Source: Dendrophyllia cribrosa | Taxonomy: Eukaryota > Cnidaria > Anthozoa > Scleractinia > Dendrophylliidae | Assembly (NCBI GenBank): GCA_024195265.1 | Contig: JAJLRJ010000009.1 | Coordinates: 33,954,637-34,018,636 of the forward strand | DNA: 64,000 nt | Reading direction: 5' to 3' | In this document: piece by piece, positions 42,089-51,635 of the stretch | Position numbering within the stretch: position 1 is the stretch's first letter | Layout of the letters: each line of letters starts with the position of its first letter | Notes under the pieces: model-generated | Seen by the model: only the letters and a program-made list of their open reading frames with translations | What the model was told of the DNA's origin: nothing | The model's database searches: none | Translations under genes and position numbers: made by a program

Positions 42089-44197
42089 TTAGTATCCTAA
42101 CAGTCTGCTGAGCCCCTTTCTGAACTCCAGTAAGTCAAACATGTCTGTCAGTTTCAGTCTTTGTTCAACACATTTATAGAAATAATCAGGACATTCTACA
42201 CGGAGCTCCTGAAGATCAATCAATGTCTGTCCATTTATCTTTGAAATGTCTTCCTTGCAGACTTTTTCTAACCCGATTTCTTTGAGCCACTGTTTCACCT
42301 CTTTATTTGTCCAGCTAGAAATGGCTGAGGCTGAAGGTGTGGTGGCAACAACATCCGCTTGCACTGCTTGAACCACTGGCTGTGATGGTCCATCTGTCAT
42401 GTCAACATCTCTTCCTCTTCCTCCCAGCTCTTTGATCAGTTTTCCTACACCTGCGTCAATAACATGTTTACTCTGAAAGTCGATCCACAGCTTTGTTCCC
42501 ACAAGCATTCCCAGCCAGCCGTCGGCTTTGTACTTGTGCTGCATCATCAAAGGAATGATGTCTTTTCTCAACTGATACGCGTATTCAGCCTCTGATCGAC
42601 AGTTAGGACTTTCTTTGTATCGCTGTGACACGCAGACAAGAACAACAGAAGCGTTCTCTACAGCTTTAGCCATTGTCTCTAATGTTGATCCTCCCATCTG
42701 CTCCAGATCCATCCACACTCTGTATCCACTCGCTTGAAGCCTGTTTTTAACCTCGATCAACACGTCCTGAGAATCCCATTGGTAGCTGATCATCACGTGA
42801 TTCCCTGCCGTTACTGTCGTATTCGAGTCCCTCGCTGTCTTCCCTTCGAGCTCCCATAATGCACCTGCAGCCGCCTTTTGCACTTCTGGGTCTTCACTGT
42901 GTTGTAACTGACGTAAAGCTTCCAAACCCCCCTCCTCTTGTCGAATAGTTTCTTTGTTATTGTCGTCAAAGGCTAACATCCACAATGCTCTTGCAGCACT
43001 TGCTTTCTCCTCATCTTCGTTGGACGTTTTGAGTGCGGATATTAAAACACCCACTGCTCCATTTTGTCCCAGAACTTTCTTGTTTTTGTCATTAATGGCG
43101 AGATGACTGAGTCCCTCTGCCAGTTCTTTTGCAGAATATCCATTTGAATGACGATCATCTGATTCCCAGGCGCAATCTAACATTGTTATTATAAAGCTGA
43201 GCAAGTCTTCATCTGCTAGAATGAGATGATTAGTTTCTTCATTAATCAGATACGCCAGACACAGCAGTGACGCGCTAGCAATTCCCGGCACATTTACTTT
43301 GGCAAAGTAAAGCAATGTTTCCTCGCTGTTAGCAAACAACATCCGGTCTCTGAGGCGCCGGGAAATGTTATACAAAATTCCGGTGCAGGCGTAAATTATT
43401 TTAACAGGTCTTCTGCCCTTTTTCCAGTTAGAATTTTCAGCATTGATTCGTTTAATGTTTTCAAGACACATTGTAATTATACCTGCATTTGCACACGCCG
43501 AACAAAATCGGTTGTAAAAATTTGAAAAGTTTAGTAATACTACTAAAGTGCTGTATAGACAATCGCATAAACTGTATTCAGTGAATTCCCATAATTTTCG
43601 ATCGCTGTCATCTTCATCGTCAATTTCATCTGTTTCATCGGGTTTTTCTTTGAACTGATCATGGTATTTGTGAAAACAATGCTGTGCGAACCGTTTCAAC
43701 ACTTCCGCTCCTTCGATATCGACGACGAAATCCATAAGTGTGGTCAGTTGAGCAGCTTCAGAAGTCCCGGCAGACATTCCGTGTAAGGTGTAGCTTGTGT
43801 CAAGTAAACCGTCGAGTATCTCTGCTTTCACTTTGAAATACTTGTCAGATTTGCTATCCTGGTCAGGTTGATTTAATATGCTATTGACAAAGTTTTTGAG
43901 CGCTTGTATCCTATCAAACATTGCTTGTAGACTCTCAGCTTGGTCCGGGTAGTTTACCTTGTATTTTTGAAGAGTATCAGAGTGGAAAACGTCCCAATCA
44001 ACAATAGCTTCTGCTAAATTCATCTCCTCTTTTTCTCGTGACTGACTGAGTGTGTCGTGACTGAGTCGTTGATCTTGAACTGGCACCTTTGGTTGAGTAA
44101 TATTATTGCTCTTTGACGAAGATGGTTCCGGAGAACGTGGTGTACTCGCTAATATTATTTTACTGCTGTGGTGCTGTTTTGATGCGCCAGATCCCAT
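42089..44197 (-). CDS. ARM-TIR-SAM protein, copy 3
   Basis: One exon of 702 residues with the same order as copies 1 and 2: myristoylation start MGSGASKQ, ARM-type repeats (about 110-455), TIR (about 466-590, catalytic Glu536 in NCRSEAEYA) and SAM-like domain (about 627-702). Within the TIR domain it alone has WDSQD for WDFQD, GYRVWM for GYKVWM and VSQRY for VSERY, and in the SAM-like domain KEDISKING for NEDISKMNG. Its N-terminus is closer to copy 1 than to copy 2. All three keep an open frame and the likely catalytic Glu, so selection appears to maintain them. The 5' flank is shared with copy 1. Confidence 0.9.
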   Translation of the reverse strand: MGSGASKQHHSSKIILASTPRSPEPSSSKSNNITQPKVPVQDQRLSHDTLSQSREKEEMNLAEAIVDWDVFHSDTLQKYKVNYPDQAESLQAMFDRIQALKNFVNSILNQPDQDSKSDKYFKVKAEILDGLLDTSYTLHGMSAGTSEAAQLTTLMDFVVDIEGAEVLKRFAQHCFHKYHDQFKEKPDETDEIDDEDDSDRKLWEFTEYSLCDCLYSTLVVLLNFSNFYNRFCSACANAGIITMCLENIKRINAENSNWKKGRRPVKIIYACTGILYNISRRLRDRMLFANSEETLLYFAKVNVPGIASASLLCLAYLINEETNHLILADEDLLSFIITMLDCAWESDDRHSNGYSAKELAEGLSHLAINDKNKKVLGQNGAVGVLISALKTSNEDEEKASAARALWMLAFDDNNKETIRQEEGGLEALRQLQHSEDPEVQKAAAGALWELEGKTARDSNTTVTAGNHVMISYQWDSQDVLIEVKNRLQASGYRVWMDLEQMGGSTLETMAKAVENASVVLVCVSQRYKESPNCRSEAEYAYQLRKDIIPLMMQHKYKADGWLGMLVGTKLWIDFQSKHVIDAGVGKLIKELGGRGRDVDMTDGPSQPVVQAVQADVVATTPSASAISSWTNKEVKQWLKEIGLEKVCKEDISKINGQTLIDLQELRVECPDYFYKCVEQRLKLTDMFDLLEFRKGLSRLLGY

Positions 44198-44802
44198 AGC
44201 GTTGATTTGTCCACCAACGAATGAAACGACAACTGTAGTTAATTTAATATTCGTGTTCTTTTCGACAGCATTTACTCGTTAGAGGGCTGTGCACGATCCT
44301 TCTTGTTTCTGGTACGAACACGAAGACGAAATCAGGCGGAGCATTACATCTGATTGCATGAGTATAGATCGATGAAAGTTTTCAACGTCCTCCGACAGCA
44401 TCAGCTTTTACAGACAACTAAATCAATATTTAATGTGTTATGACGTCAGACACGACTTTGCTCGTAAATATAAACCTGAATGGCTTATATGACAAGCTTG
44501 GTATTCCGTTCGTATTTTTTTCCGGACTTTTTTAATTCACCAGGTAAACGTTTTCTCTCTAATAACTTGTCAGCCCAACTCAAAGATGTTTAAAACGTGC
44601 ATGATTTAAAATATAGTAACTTTCTTTTGCGCATGCCGATTATCATCACCCCTGCACGTCATTTTTTGTTTAATTTTTATTTTGTTGTTTGCTTTCAAAT
44701 ACAAATACTCTGTTTTGTTTTTGTTGACTGACTCATAGCCTTTTCTGCTCGGTATTAAAGATGTTGCATTCGCATTTTATAAAGCTATGCAAGCAGTGTT
44801 TG
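44198..44802. other. 5' flank of TIR gene 3
   Basis: Matches 8540-9130 nearly throughout and should hold the promoter ('gttaatttaatattcgtgttctttt' near 44235 is the empty site of the TA element in copy 2). It ends in a hairpin at 44803. Confidence 0.7.
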
Positions 44803-44946
44803 AGTAGTATATAAAGCGTCAGTAAAATACCAACTGCTGAGAGTCTTATTTTTGTAATTTAAGACTTTTTCAGCTGAGAAAGGCTTAAATTACAAAAATA
44901 AGACTGAGAGCAGGTGGTATTTTTTACTGACGCTTTATATACTACT
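44803..44946. mobile_element. 144-bp hairpin MITE (AGTAGTATATAAAGCGTC arms)
   Basis: The arms pair through GACGCTTTATATACTACT and continue inward to TCTTATTTTTGTAATTTAAG. The loop is short. No ORF. Confidence 0.85.
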
Positions 44947-44991
44947 TGAGGGAGGAGAAAGCCCATTTCAGGAACGGCCCAATGAAACATT

Positions 44992-45590
44992 TTGCCTTGC
45001 GCCCGGGAGACCCTCGAAACGCGGTGGTTTTGCGTCGCCGGCCGGCGAGGCCAACAGGTGAGCAAAGCTTACGGCAAACTCTACAAATTGACTGACGCTA
45101 TATATGCTGCGAGAAACAAGGCGGCAGCCTCGGAGAGCGCAGCTGTGCTGTAAAGGCTTAAAAACTCTACCAAGTGCTTGCCTCTATCTATACTACTAGG
45201 GACGGCACCCTCGGTGCGCGTAATTGAACAATGAGAGCACTAGAGGAAATGGAGGAACAAACGCTGGAAGGAATGGCTGCAGAACCAGCCTTTCAAACTG
45301 TTAACGAATTGTTCGAAGGCGAACCCACCCTTTCAATGTAGGACTTTTTACCTCCAAAACAGCAAGAAAAAATTTGGTTTTGGAAAGAGGGAGCCGAAAC
45401 AAGAGACAAAAAGAAGAAATGGCTAAGTTGGAAAGTGGAAAAACCTGGGGATTGGTATTATTTAAAGCATTGGGGTTACTTTCACGGAACGAGTACGATG
45501 AGACGAGAGAAGAAAATGACTTCCTAAGGACCGAAAACGAATATCTGGAAGACGCTGTCGAAGAGCTAAATGACAAAGCAACAATAAAGT
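44992..45590 (+). other. Cluster of short unrecognised ORFs
   Basis: Successive short frames look coding-like. One ends at the TAA at 45151 with KLYKLTDAIYAARNKAAASE. One of 36 residues (45232-45342) starts MRALEEMEEQTLEGMAAEPA. A third (45343-45528) includes PPKQQEKIWFWKEGAE and 'KPGDWYYLKHWGYFHG'. In an overlapping frame lies a coiled-coil-like YDETREENDFLRTENEYLED. The order and overlap suggest a decayed multi-ORF gene or element. I do not recognise it. Confidence 0.3.
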
Positions 45591-46260
45591 AAAACATGAC
45601 ACTGCTTGTACACAGCTTCACTAAAGCATCTGAGTGTTTGATGTCCTGGAAAGTTCAAGCTTTTTAATTTTCTCCTTCAAACTTTCATTCTCTTTTTTAA
45701 GTGCATCCAACTTATCTTCGTCTTTACATGCGTCATCACTTTGTCTGGAATATAATATTTTTCATTTCTCATTTTTATCGCAACTGGTCGGACAACTGGT
45801 CAAAGTTTCAAGCCTTGCACGTTTTGGAGTCGAACACTATACTACCTCTGACTCGTCCCCAGTCGTCTCTCAATTAACGAGAGGAGCGCGAGGTGTGATG
45901 GGAAGGAGGAAAGAGGGGAGACGTCTATCCCTTTCCTTTTCCTCCTTCCCATCACCCCTTCGGTCGCGCTTCTCCGTCGTTCCGCGTCTATCCCCCACGC
46001 GCGTCTCCCGCGTCTTACCTAGAAAGACGAGTGGGCACGAGTCAGATACTACCTTCTGAAGGAGGTGATAGCTTCCAAGGCGATTTTCGCGGCTTGATTC
46101 CATGTTCTTCTTAACCTTTCAGATATAATGTTGGGTGCGGATCAGCATCTGCTGGCTGGCCGGTCAAACTTAAAATGGTTTGAACAAACCTTCGTGATTC
46201 CGTCTACCTTGAAATAAACTCTGTTTAATAGCTTAGTCTAGATGTTGTAATATTTCTGCT
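45591..46260. other. No gene; MITE-like GC-rich patch
   Basis: 45855-46035 begins CCCCAGTCGTCTCTCAATTA and ends with an imperfect inverse (AGAAAGACGAGTGGG), so it may be a decayed MITE. Nothing else is supported. Confidence 0.4.
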
Positions 46261-46470
46261 TCAGTCGACATCAGTCCAGAATCGAAGTTTGTTATTGCCA
46301 TCAAACGCACTTATATTAGGCTTAATGATAAAATTAGTTTTGTAACGTCTATCATTATTGCAGCCGAAAATGGCACATCGATCACCCTTAATTATACTAC
46401 GCCACCATCTTAGATATGTCCTTGCCCCCTGGCCGCCCCATAATGCATTATGATTCAAAATGGCCGCCAT
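46261..46470 (-). pseudogene. THAP-like zinc-finger fragment, copy 1
   Basis: The minus-strand frame reads GDRCAIFGCNNDRRYK, then AFDGNNKLRFW. The C-x4-C spacing near the start followed by LRFW recalls THAP-type DNA-binding domains common in cnidarian repeats. It is homologous to 50047-50304. The frame stops at once on one side and no full gene is seen, so I treat it as a fragment. Confidence 0.35.
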
Positions 46471-46924
46471 ATCGTCGAAGTGGTCTAGTAAGCGGAGTAA
46501 GTACCCTATAAGCTTTGAGTCTCATAAGCCTGTAGAAATTTCCGTTTACAAAGAATCTGAACATGTCTTCTCCTCAGGTTGTCAAAAGGTCAGTCATTTT
46601 CAACAACAACATGTCAGTTATTTTCAGAGCTACACTTACCCGGACAATCACACTCGTCAGACTACTGATATCCAAGGTTTCAAACCATTTACAATACAAA
46701 GCATTTATCAGAGAAAAATATTTTATCCATAAAGACGTTCTGGTGCAAGGTGGCCCGCGAGCAAGCTCTCGGGCCCAGGGGTGCCCGAACCAGAGAGCTT
46801 GCTCGCAGGCTAAGTGCTAGCCTGCGCGCAGACGTATCCGATTTCCTTACTCTTCCTCTTTTATCGGAAGTTAGTAAGCTTATGAACAAATTCCACTGTC
46901 CATTTTATAAACGATGCTTGCTTT
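46471..46924. other. No gene; GC-rich inverted repeat
   Basis: 46740-46830 contains a local inverted repeat (GCGAGCAAGCTCTCGGG and CCGAACCAGAGAGCTTGCTCGC). Upstream sequence includes the 5' side of the THAP-like fragment ('aaaatggccgccat'). Confidence 0.4.
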
Positions 46925-47655
46925 GAGGTCACGGATGTAAATAGGCGAGGAAAGAATTTTTAAAGTATGGTAACAAAGGCCAATAGGATCATACGTGACA
47001 AGACAGAGGAAACACGCATGATTACAACAACAGGAAACCTTCTGGCCCGGGGCTTTCCGGAGCCTTGGACTTCCGATCCGAAGCAAGCTTGTTTCAATTC
47101 TCTCACTCACAACCCTTTAAAAGTTCACCAAAATCTGCGAGTTTGCAAGAGATATGGCGCTAGCTTGCAAGCAAGCTGCCTCAGTTCTCACCTCACTAAG
47201 TCCACAAAACAAATGATAACTATTTTATATGATTAAGGACATTAAGATTAATCAGGATTAGTCACATAATAGCATCCGCAAATAGCAATGATCTTTTTTA
47301 GGTACGACCAGGTACGTAATATTGCGATGAGATTAAAACACGGGTTGAAGGAGAACAAACGCGTGATTACCGTGTCACGGTTTAGAAAAGGTTTCTCTAT
47401 TCATAGGGACTGATAAACAGCAAACGTTACACGTGTCTAGAACACGCCCAAGTCACGAGTAAGGGAACGTGCTGGATTCAGTGTTCTGACCGTGCATCAT
47501 GCCTCGTTTTTGTTCGTAAAAGCAACTAATGTTCTTCAGTTTTCATCTCTTTCGATAAAACTAACACCGCTGAAGCCTTATTTTGGTCCGTGTCAGCTCG
47601 GTTGGGCTTTTCAGGTATTCCTGCTAAACCGGAGTTCATGGCGCCATAGCCAACT
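46925..47655. repeat. Segmental repeat 'W', copy 3
   Basis: It matches 3281-3950 plus 5085-5190 of copy 1 without insertions, but no TIR gene follows. After 47655 a hairpin-like patch (47672-47772, AGTCTGTTAACAGACTTTTCC with a distant inverse) replaces the expected flank. Confidence 0.8.
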
Positions 47656-47907
47656 CTGGGTCTGAGGCAAAAGTAGTCTGTTAACAGACTTTTCCTTTTT
47701 AGCCGAGCGCGCGAGCGCGGAGCGCAAGAACGAGCCCGGAGGACGAGAAAAAAAGGAAAGTCTGTGGACTTCTTTTGAGAAAAGACGCTTTTTAGACCCC
47801 TCCCCCATGTCAACACCTTATCGTTATCACCTATGCCTTGGCTATAATTGACGTAATTGCCTTTATAGTGTGCGGTGTCTGGCACGTGTTGGAGTATGTT
47901 GTCTCAG

Positions 47908-48660
47908 ACGAATGCTTCAACACTGAAAAAAAAACGCCGAGAGGCCGAAAACTAAAGCAATGGGGACCGTCGGATTTCTGTAGGATATGTAGATGTTCGT
48001 TTTCCATCCGTACGAGTAATTTTGGTAAGATTGGAACGGAAAATTTATTTCACGAAACTGTCCGTCAAGGTGTTTATACCAGACGCAAGTTGGCAGACGT
48101 TTTGAGCGATATTGGGTCCGTTGTTTCAGAAAATGAAGAGAGATCAACCAGTACCACAACATTACTTTTGGTTTGTTGCGTTTTGCAGACGAAAACAACT
48201 GATAAATTAGAATTTTCCCGAAACCAGTGGGAAGAATGGCGACGACGTCCTTCGCCTCGAGCAAGCTTCTTTCTGTTCTTCTTTAAGGGCAGGAATACCA
48301 GTATACTTTTCAACACACTCGTCCAGCAAACGCTCCATTATCTACTTTGTTCATCGCTGATCGAAAACCAAAGTTTCAGTGAAAGAAACTGAGAGAAACA
48401 AGTTTGTTTACGCGGTAAAACGCCCTCCCTAGCGCCCACCATACAAGAAACTTCCGCAGTAACGCCACTACCTTTAAATGCAGCCGTCTTGACCCCTCCC
48501 CCCACAGTACAAACACCCTCGCCAGCGCCGAAGCGCAAACGACCTAGAATCCAATTAGTAAATTACTTAGATGTTGGTAATGATAAACCTAAAAGGCGAT
48601 CACGGCGTTACAGATATAGAGCTGAACCTTACAAGTATTCTAAGAATCAAGAGGATTAAT
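47908..48660 (+). CDS. Cysteine-rich 'CRICRCSF' protein, fragmentary
   Basis: After a possible acceptor (TTGTCTCAG at 47900-47908) the frame reads FCRICRCSFSIRTSNFGKIG, then TENLFHETVRQG and ADVLSDIGSVVSENEERS to about 48150. I recall this pattern (C-x2-C-x-C-S-F ... STENLF ... ADxLxxxG) as a recurrent cnidarian domain resembling insect ZAD zinc-binding modules; the closing cysteine pair is not visible here. A second open stretch (about 48393-48658) is Pro-rich, then basic (APKRKRPRIQ, RRSRRYRYRAEPYKY), ending at TAA. The two need a frame change or an intron to join, so this is multi-exon or decaying. No function assigned. Confidence 0.4.
48166..48338 (-). pseudogene. RecQ-like helicase N-terminal fragment, frameshifted
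   Basis: On the minus strand an ATG at 48338 starts MERLLDECVEKYTGIPALKE and EQKEA. The frame then must change for the next block, EAKDVVAILPTGFGKILIYQ, which is the Walker A region of RecQ-like helicases. The P-loop reads GFGKI where GxGKS/T is needed. A donor-like GTAATG follows KRNKPK at 48165. The frameshift and damaged P-loop mark a pseudogene. Confidence 0.7.
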
Positions 48661-49181
48661 TTCACCCGAAACGATGATTGCAGTGCGGTGAGACACAGAA
48701 AACCAAGGGAATCAAAGAGTACTTTGTATAAACCCGATGAAAAAGAATAAATCAACTCTGTCTGTTCCTTTCCATCTAAGCTTTTAAATTGTCTGTATAA
48801 TTATGAAATTGTTTGTTATTAATAAATATAGTTTGACCTTAAACAAAGTGTGGGTTTATTGTTTTAGCGCGCGCATGTAATTGGTTGCTTTGTTTATTTT
48901 TCCGAGGTGCTAATTTTCCATGCAAATTTATAGTTCAGCGTTCACATAATTAAAACTTTGAACTTTGAAGCTACCGGGAAAGAAATTACAACTTGAAGGT
49001 GATGGCTGGGAAACTGAAAATCGACATAGAGTCTAGCGATGAAGCGGTTATAAGAATGTTGCAGATTTTAGTAATTAAGTAAAAGTAAAAAGCGCTTTTG
49101 ATACTGCGCAATTTTATTGCTTCTAAACTTGAATGTTTCGGAACCCAATTTTAGTCTTATCCGGTTATAATATCGGCCACA
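48661..49181. other. No gene seen
   Basis: AT-rich sequence with poly(A)-signal-like AATAAATATA near 48819. Nothing else is supported. Confidence 0.35.
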
Positions 49182-49259
49182 GCTTTGATGGCCTAGTGGT
49201 TAAGACACTGCGTTGTGGCCGCATGCGCAGTAGCCCAGGTTCAAGTCCTGGTCAAGGCA
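49182..49259 (+). tRNA. tRNA-His(GTG)-like gene
   Basis: The acceptor GCTTTGA pairs with TCAAGGC (one G-T). The A box is TGGCCTAGTGG. The anticodon arm TGCG-TTGTGGC-CGCA has T33 and anticodon GTG. The T-arm CCAGG-TTCAAGT-CCTGG pairs fully and has a B box. The region between anticodon and T arms is about four bases longer than usual for His and the last anticodon-stem pair is a mismatch, so it may be a tRNA-derived repeat rather than a working gene. Confidence 0.6.
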
Positions 49260-50046
49260 TGTTGTTTTGATCAATGTTAAGTTGTAAAAGGATATCTGTG
49301 TCAGTTGTGTTTTGTTTTGAAGTGATTTGGTATAAAGCGGGCACGTTTGGGCAAACCTATTGTTTCTATCGTTTCCGAATAACGCAAAAGGAATAGGTAG
49401 TGCATGACGTCAGGAAAATTAGTATGCAGAAAGGCATATTGTGACGTCATTGACTAGGCACCTAATCCACCTAATCCATGGCACCTAATCCAAATTAGTA
49501 TGCGGGAAATCCAAGGGAAATCCGTAACGAGGCTTAAATCTAATCACTATCTACTAATACTCACTTCGACGTTATGGCGACTATTTTAAATCACAATGCA
49601 TCATGGGGCGGCCAGGGGGGCAAGGACTTATCCAATATGGCGGCGTTCTGAGCGCGTCTCTTTACGCTGGTAGTTCCGAACGATATCTAGCTTAGTATTA
49701 ACCGCGGTCAAACGAGAGAAATTTGCAAAAGTCAAGCAAAGTACTTAAAAGTTGTCATTTTCACTGTTTAAAGTTTACTAAAAAAGTTCTAAGCGTTTAA
49801 AAACTGTGAACTGCAGAATTGTCGGCGCCATTTGCCAACATAATTTTGATCAAGCGCAAAGAGTTTTGGTCAGTTTTCAACGGAAAAAAGCTCATCATTT
49901 TCAGAAAAATAAAAAGATAGTAACGTCAACTAATTTGTTTTATACATCCTTGCCCATATTGCCCATATTTCCATTTAATATTGGATAAAATCCCACTAAA
50001 TAAAACGAAGAACGTCTCGGACGTTTGACCGCGGTGGAAGCTTAGT
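49260..50046. other. No gene; part mirrors 46400-46480
   Basis: 49575-49640 ('aaatcacaatgcatcatggggcggcc') is the counterpart of the 5' side of the THAP-like fragment at 46261-46470. About 400 unmatched bases then separate it from 50047, so an insertion or intron lies between. Confidence 0.45.
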
Positions 50047-50304
50047 ATGGGTAACGGTGATCGATGTGCCGTTTTTGGCTGCAATAATGACAGACGTTAC
50101 AATAATAATTTTATGCTTAACCCTCATATAAGTCAACCTCATTCCCAGGGTCTTCTCCTTCTCCTTCTCGAGAAGACCCTGGAAACGCGGTTGCGTGTAA
50201 GTGCGTTCGATGGCAGTAGCAACGAACTTCGATTCTGGAAATGTCGAGAGCAGAAATATTACAAACTAAACGTCTTGACTAAGCTGTTAAACAGAGCTGA
50301 TTAA
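50047..50304 (+). pseudogene. THAP-like zinc-finger fragment, copy 2, with a MITE inside
   Basis: An ATG at 50047 begins MGNGDRCAVFGCNNDRRYNN, matching 46261-46470. The frame is interrupted by the 60-bp element at 50134 and resumes with AFDGSSNELRFW. The insertion happens to leave the frame open, but it splits the presumed finger. Confidence 0.4.
50134..50193. mobile_element. Short MITE (CAACCTCATTCCCAGGGTCT)
   Basis: The arms CCCAGGGTCTTCTC and GAGAAGACCCTGG are inverted, with CAACC/GGTTG ends. The uninterrupted sequence is kept at about 46300-46320. Related starts occur at 5604 and 40092. Confidence 0.75.
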
Positions 50305-50520
50305 AAGCCGCGAAAATCGCCTAAGGGGCTGATAACATGGCAAATTTCAGCCCAGGCCAAGAAATCAGAGAATTAACTCTGTGTGTAAATTATAGTGCTA
50401 AGGTCAACCCATATATTTCCCTGTACTGAGCGTTAGCCCTAGTAAGGAACATTTATTTGTACCCTTCACATTCTCATTGCCACGAATTGCCACCTTATTA
50501 TCCACGATCTGCTCTCGTAC

Positions 50521-50593
50521 GGCCTCGTGGCTCAAGCGGTAGAGCGACGGAAGATCTAATCCGGAGGTCGTGGGTTCGAATCCCACTGAGGTC
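50521..50593 (+). tRNA. tRNA-Arg(TCT)-like gene, tandem copy 1
   Basis: The acceptor is GGCCTCG with TGAGGTC (a G-T at each end), the D-arm GCTC/GAGC, the A box TGGCTCAAGCGG, and the T-arm GTGGG-TTCGAAT-CCCAC is perfect. The anticodon stem CGGA/TCCG encloses an eight-base loop AGATCTAA. Its 3' part TCTAA is as in tRNA-Arg(TCT), but the position before the anticodon is A rather than T33. Reading CTA after the only T would give an amber-type anticodon; I favour a tRNA-Arg-derived sequence of doubtful function. Confidence 0.55.
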
Positions 50594-50817
50594 AAAGTTT
50601 TTTTTCTTTCCCTCGTGTGGTCCCTCATTTCCTTACTAGGGCTAACGCTCAGTACAGGGAAATTTGGGTTGACCTTAGCACTATAATTTACACACAGAGT
50701 TAATTCTCTGATTCCTTGTTTGTATCACCAGTGCTACGTGGCTCAACATTTATTTGTACCCTTCACATTCTCATTGCCACGAATTGCTACCTTATTACCC
50801 ACGATCTGCTCTCGTAC

Positions 50818-50890
50818 GGCCTCGTGGCTCAAGCGGTAGAGCGACGGAAGATCTAATCCGGAGGTCGTGGGTTCGAATCCCACTGAGGTC
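50818..50890 (+). tRNA. tRNA-Arg(TCT)-like gene, tandem copy 2
   Basis: Identical over all 73 bases to the copy at 50521, 297 bp downstream, including the eight-base anticodon loop. Confidence 0.55.
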
Positions 50891-51130
50891 AAAGATTTTT
50901 TTCTTTCCCTCGTGTGGTCCCTCATTTCCTTACTAGGGCTAACGCTCAGTACAGGGAAATATGTGGGTTGACCTTAGCACTATAATTTACACACAGAGTT
51001 AATTCTCTGATTCCTTGTTTGTATCACCAGTGCTACGTGGCTCAATATTTATTTGTACCCTTCACATTCTCATTGCCACGAATTACCACCTTATTACCCA
51101 CGATCTGCTCAGTGCTGTCTGCTCTCGTAC

Positions 51131-51203
51131 GGCCTCGTGGCTCAAGCGGTAGAGCGACGGAAGATCTAATCCGGAGGTCGTGGGTTCGAATCCCACCGAG
51201 GTC
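51131..51203 (+). tRNA. tRNA-Arg(TCT)-like gene, tandem copy 3
   Basis: Differs from copies 1 and 2 by a single T-to-C change in the acceptor (CGAGGTC), which turns a G-T pair into G-C. An extra 16 bases lie upstream relative to the other units. Confidence 0.55.
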
Positions 51204-51300
51204 AAAGATTTTTTTCTTTCCCTCGTGTGGTCCCTCATTTCCTTACTAGGGCTAACGCTCAGTACAGGGAAATATGTGGGTTGACCTTAGCACTATACAG

Positions 51301-51635
51301 TATTGCCTCTGCAGTCGCGGATTCTTCCCATAGCTTAACCTTACGCGGTGACGGGTATAGGTAATGAGTATGCAGTGAGGATATGGTGCTATAGGCAGCT
51401 GTATAGGTGCTATATCCTGCTCAACTAGCTCTTCGCGTATTTACGAGATAAAATGTCTTATACTCGTAGAAAAATCATAACAAATCGTGAGATAATAGTA
51501 TGATTTCACCTAACGAAAAAGTTGATGCCAATGAGTCTCAAGAATATGATAATGATTCAATTGTTAATACGCCGTGCAAAAATCAATTGCCCGTGATTTC
51601 AACCATAGCCATTGTTTATTTTTTCAATTATTTGT
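51301..51635. other. No gene seen
   Basis: Unmatched sequence. The ORF at 51500-51721 runs into the palindrome and has no domain. Confidence 0.35.

Larger units (their letters stand above)
50359..51300 (+). repeat. Three tandem units, each with a tRNA-like gene in a hairpin
   Basis: Units of about 297-313 bp repeat with near-identity. The unit end 'ccttactagggctaacgctc ... ttaattctctgattccttg' (50630-50720) is the inverse of the sequence before the first tRNA (50359-50450), so the first tRNA sits in the loop of a large hairpin. Later units keep only the right arm. Confidence 0.88.

Noticed and set aside
45301..45621. Serine-rich minus-strand ORF
   Set aside because: Low-complexity antisense of the acidic coiled-coil-like frame.
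48074..48316. Minus-strand ORF overlapping the helicase fragment
   Set aside because: It is a third frame across the RecQ-like Walker A region; only the shifted frames carry the helicase motif.
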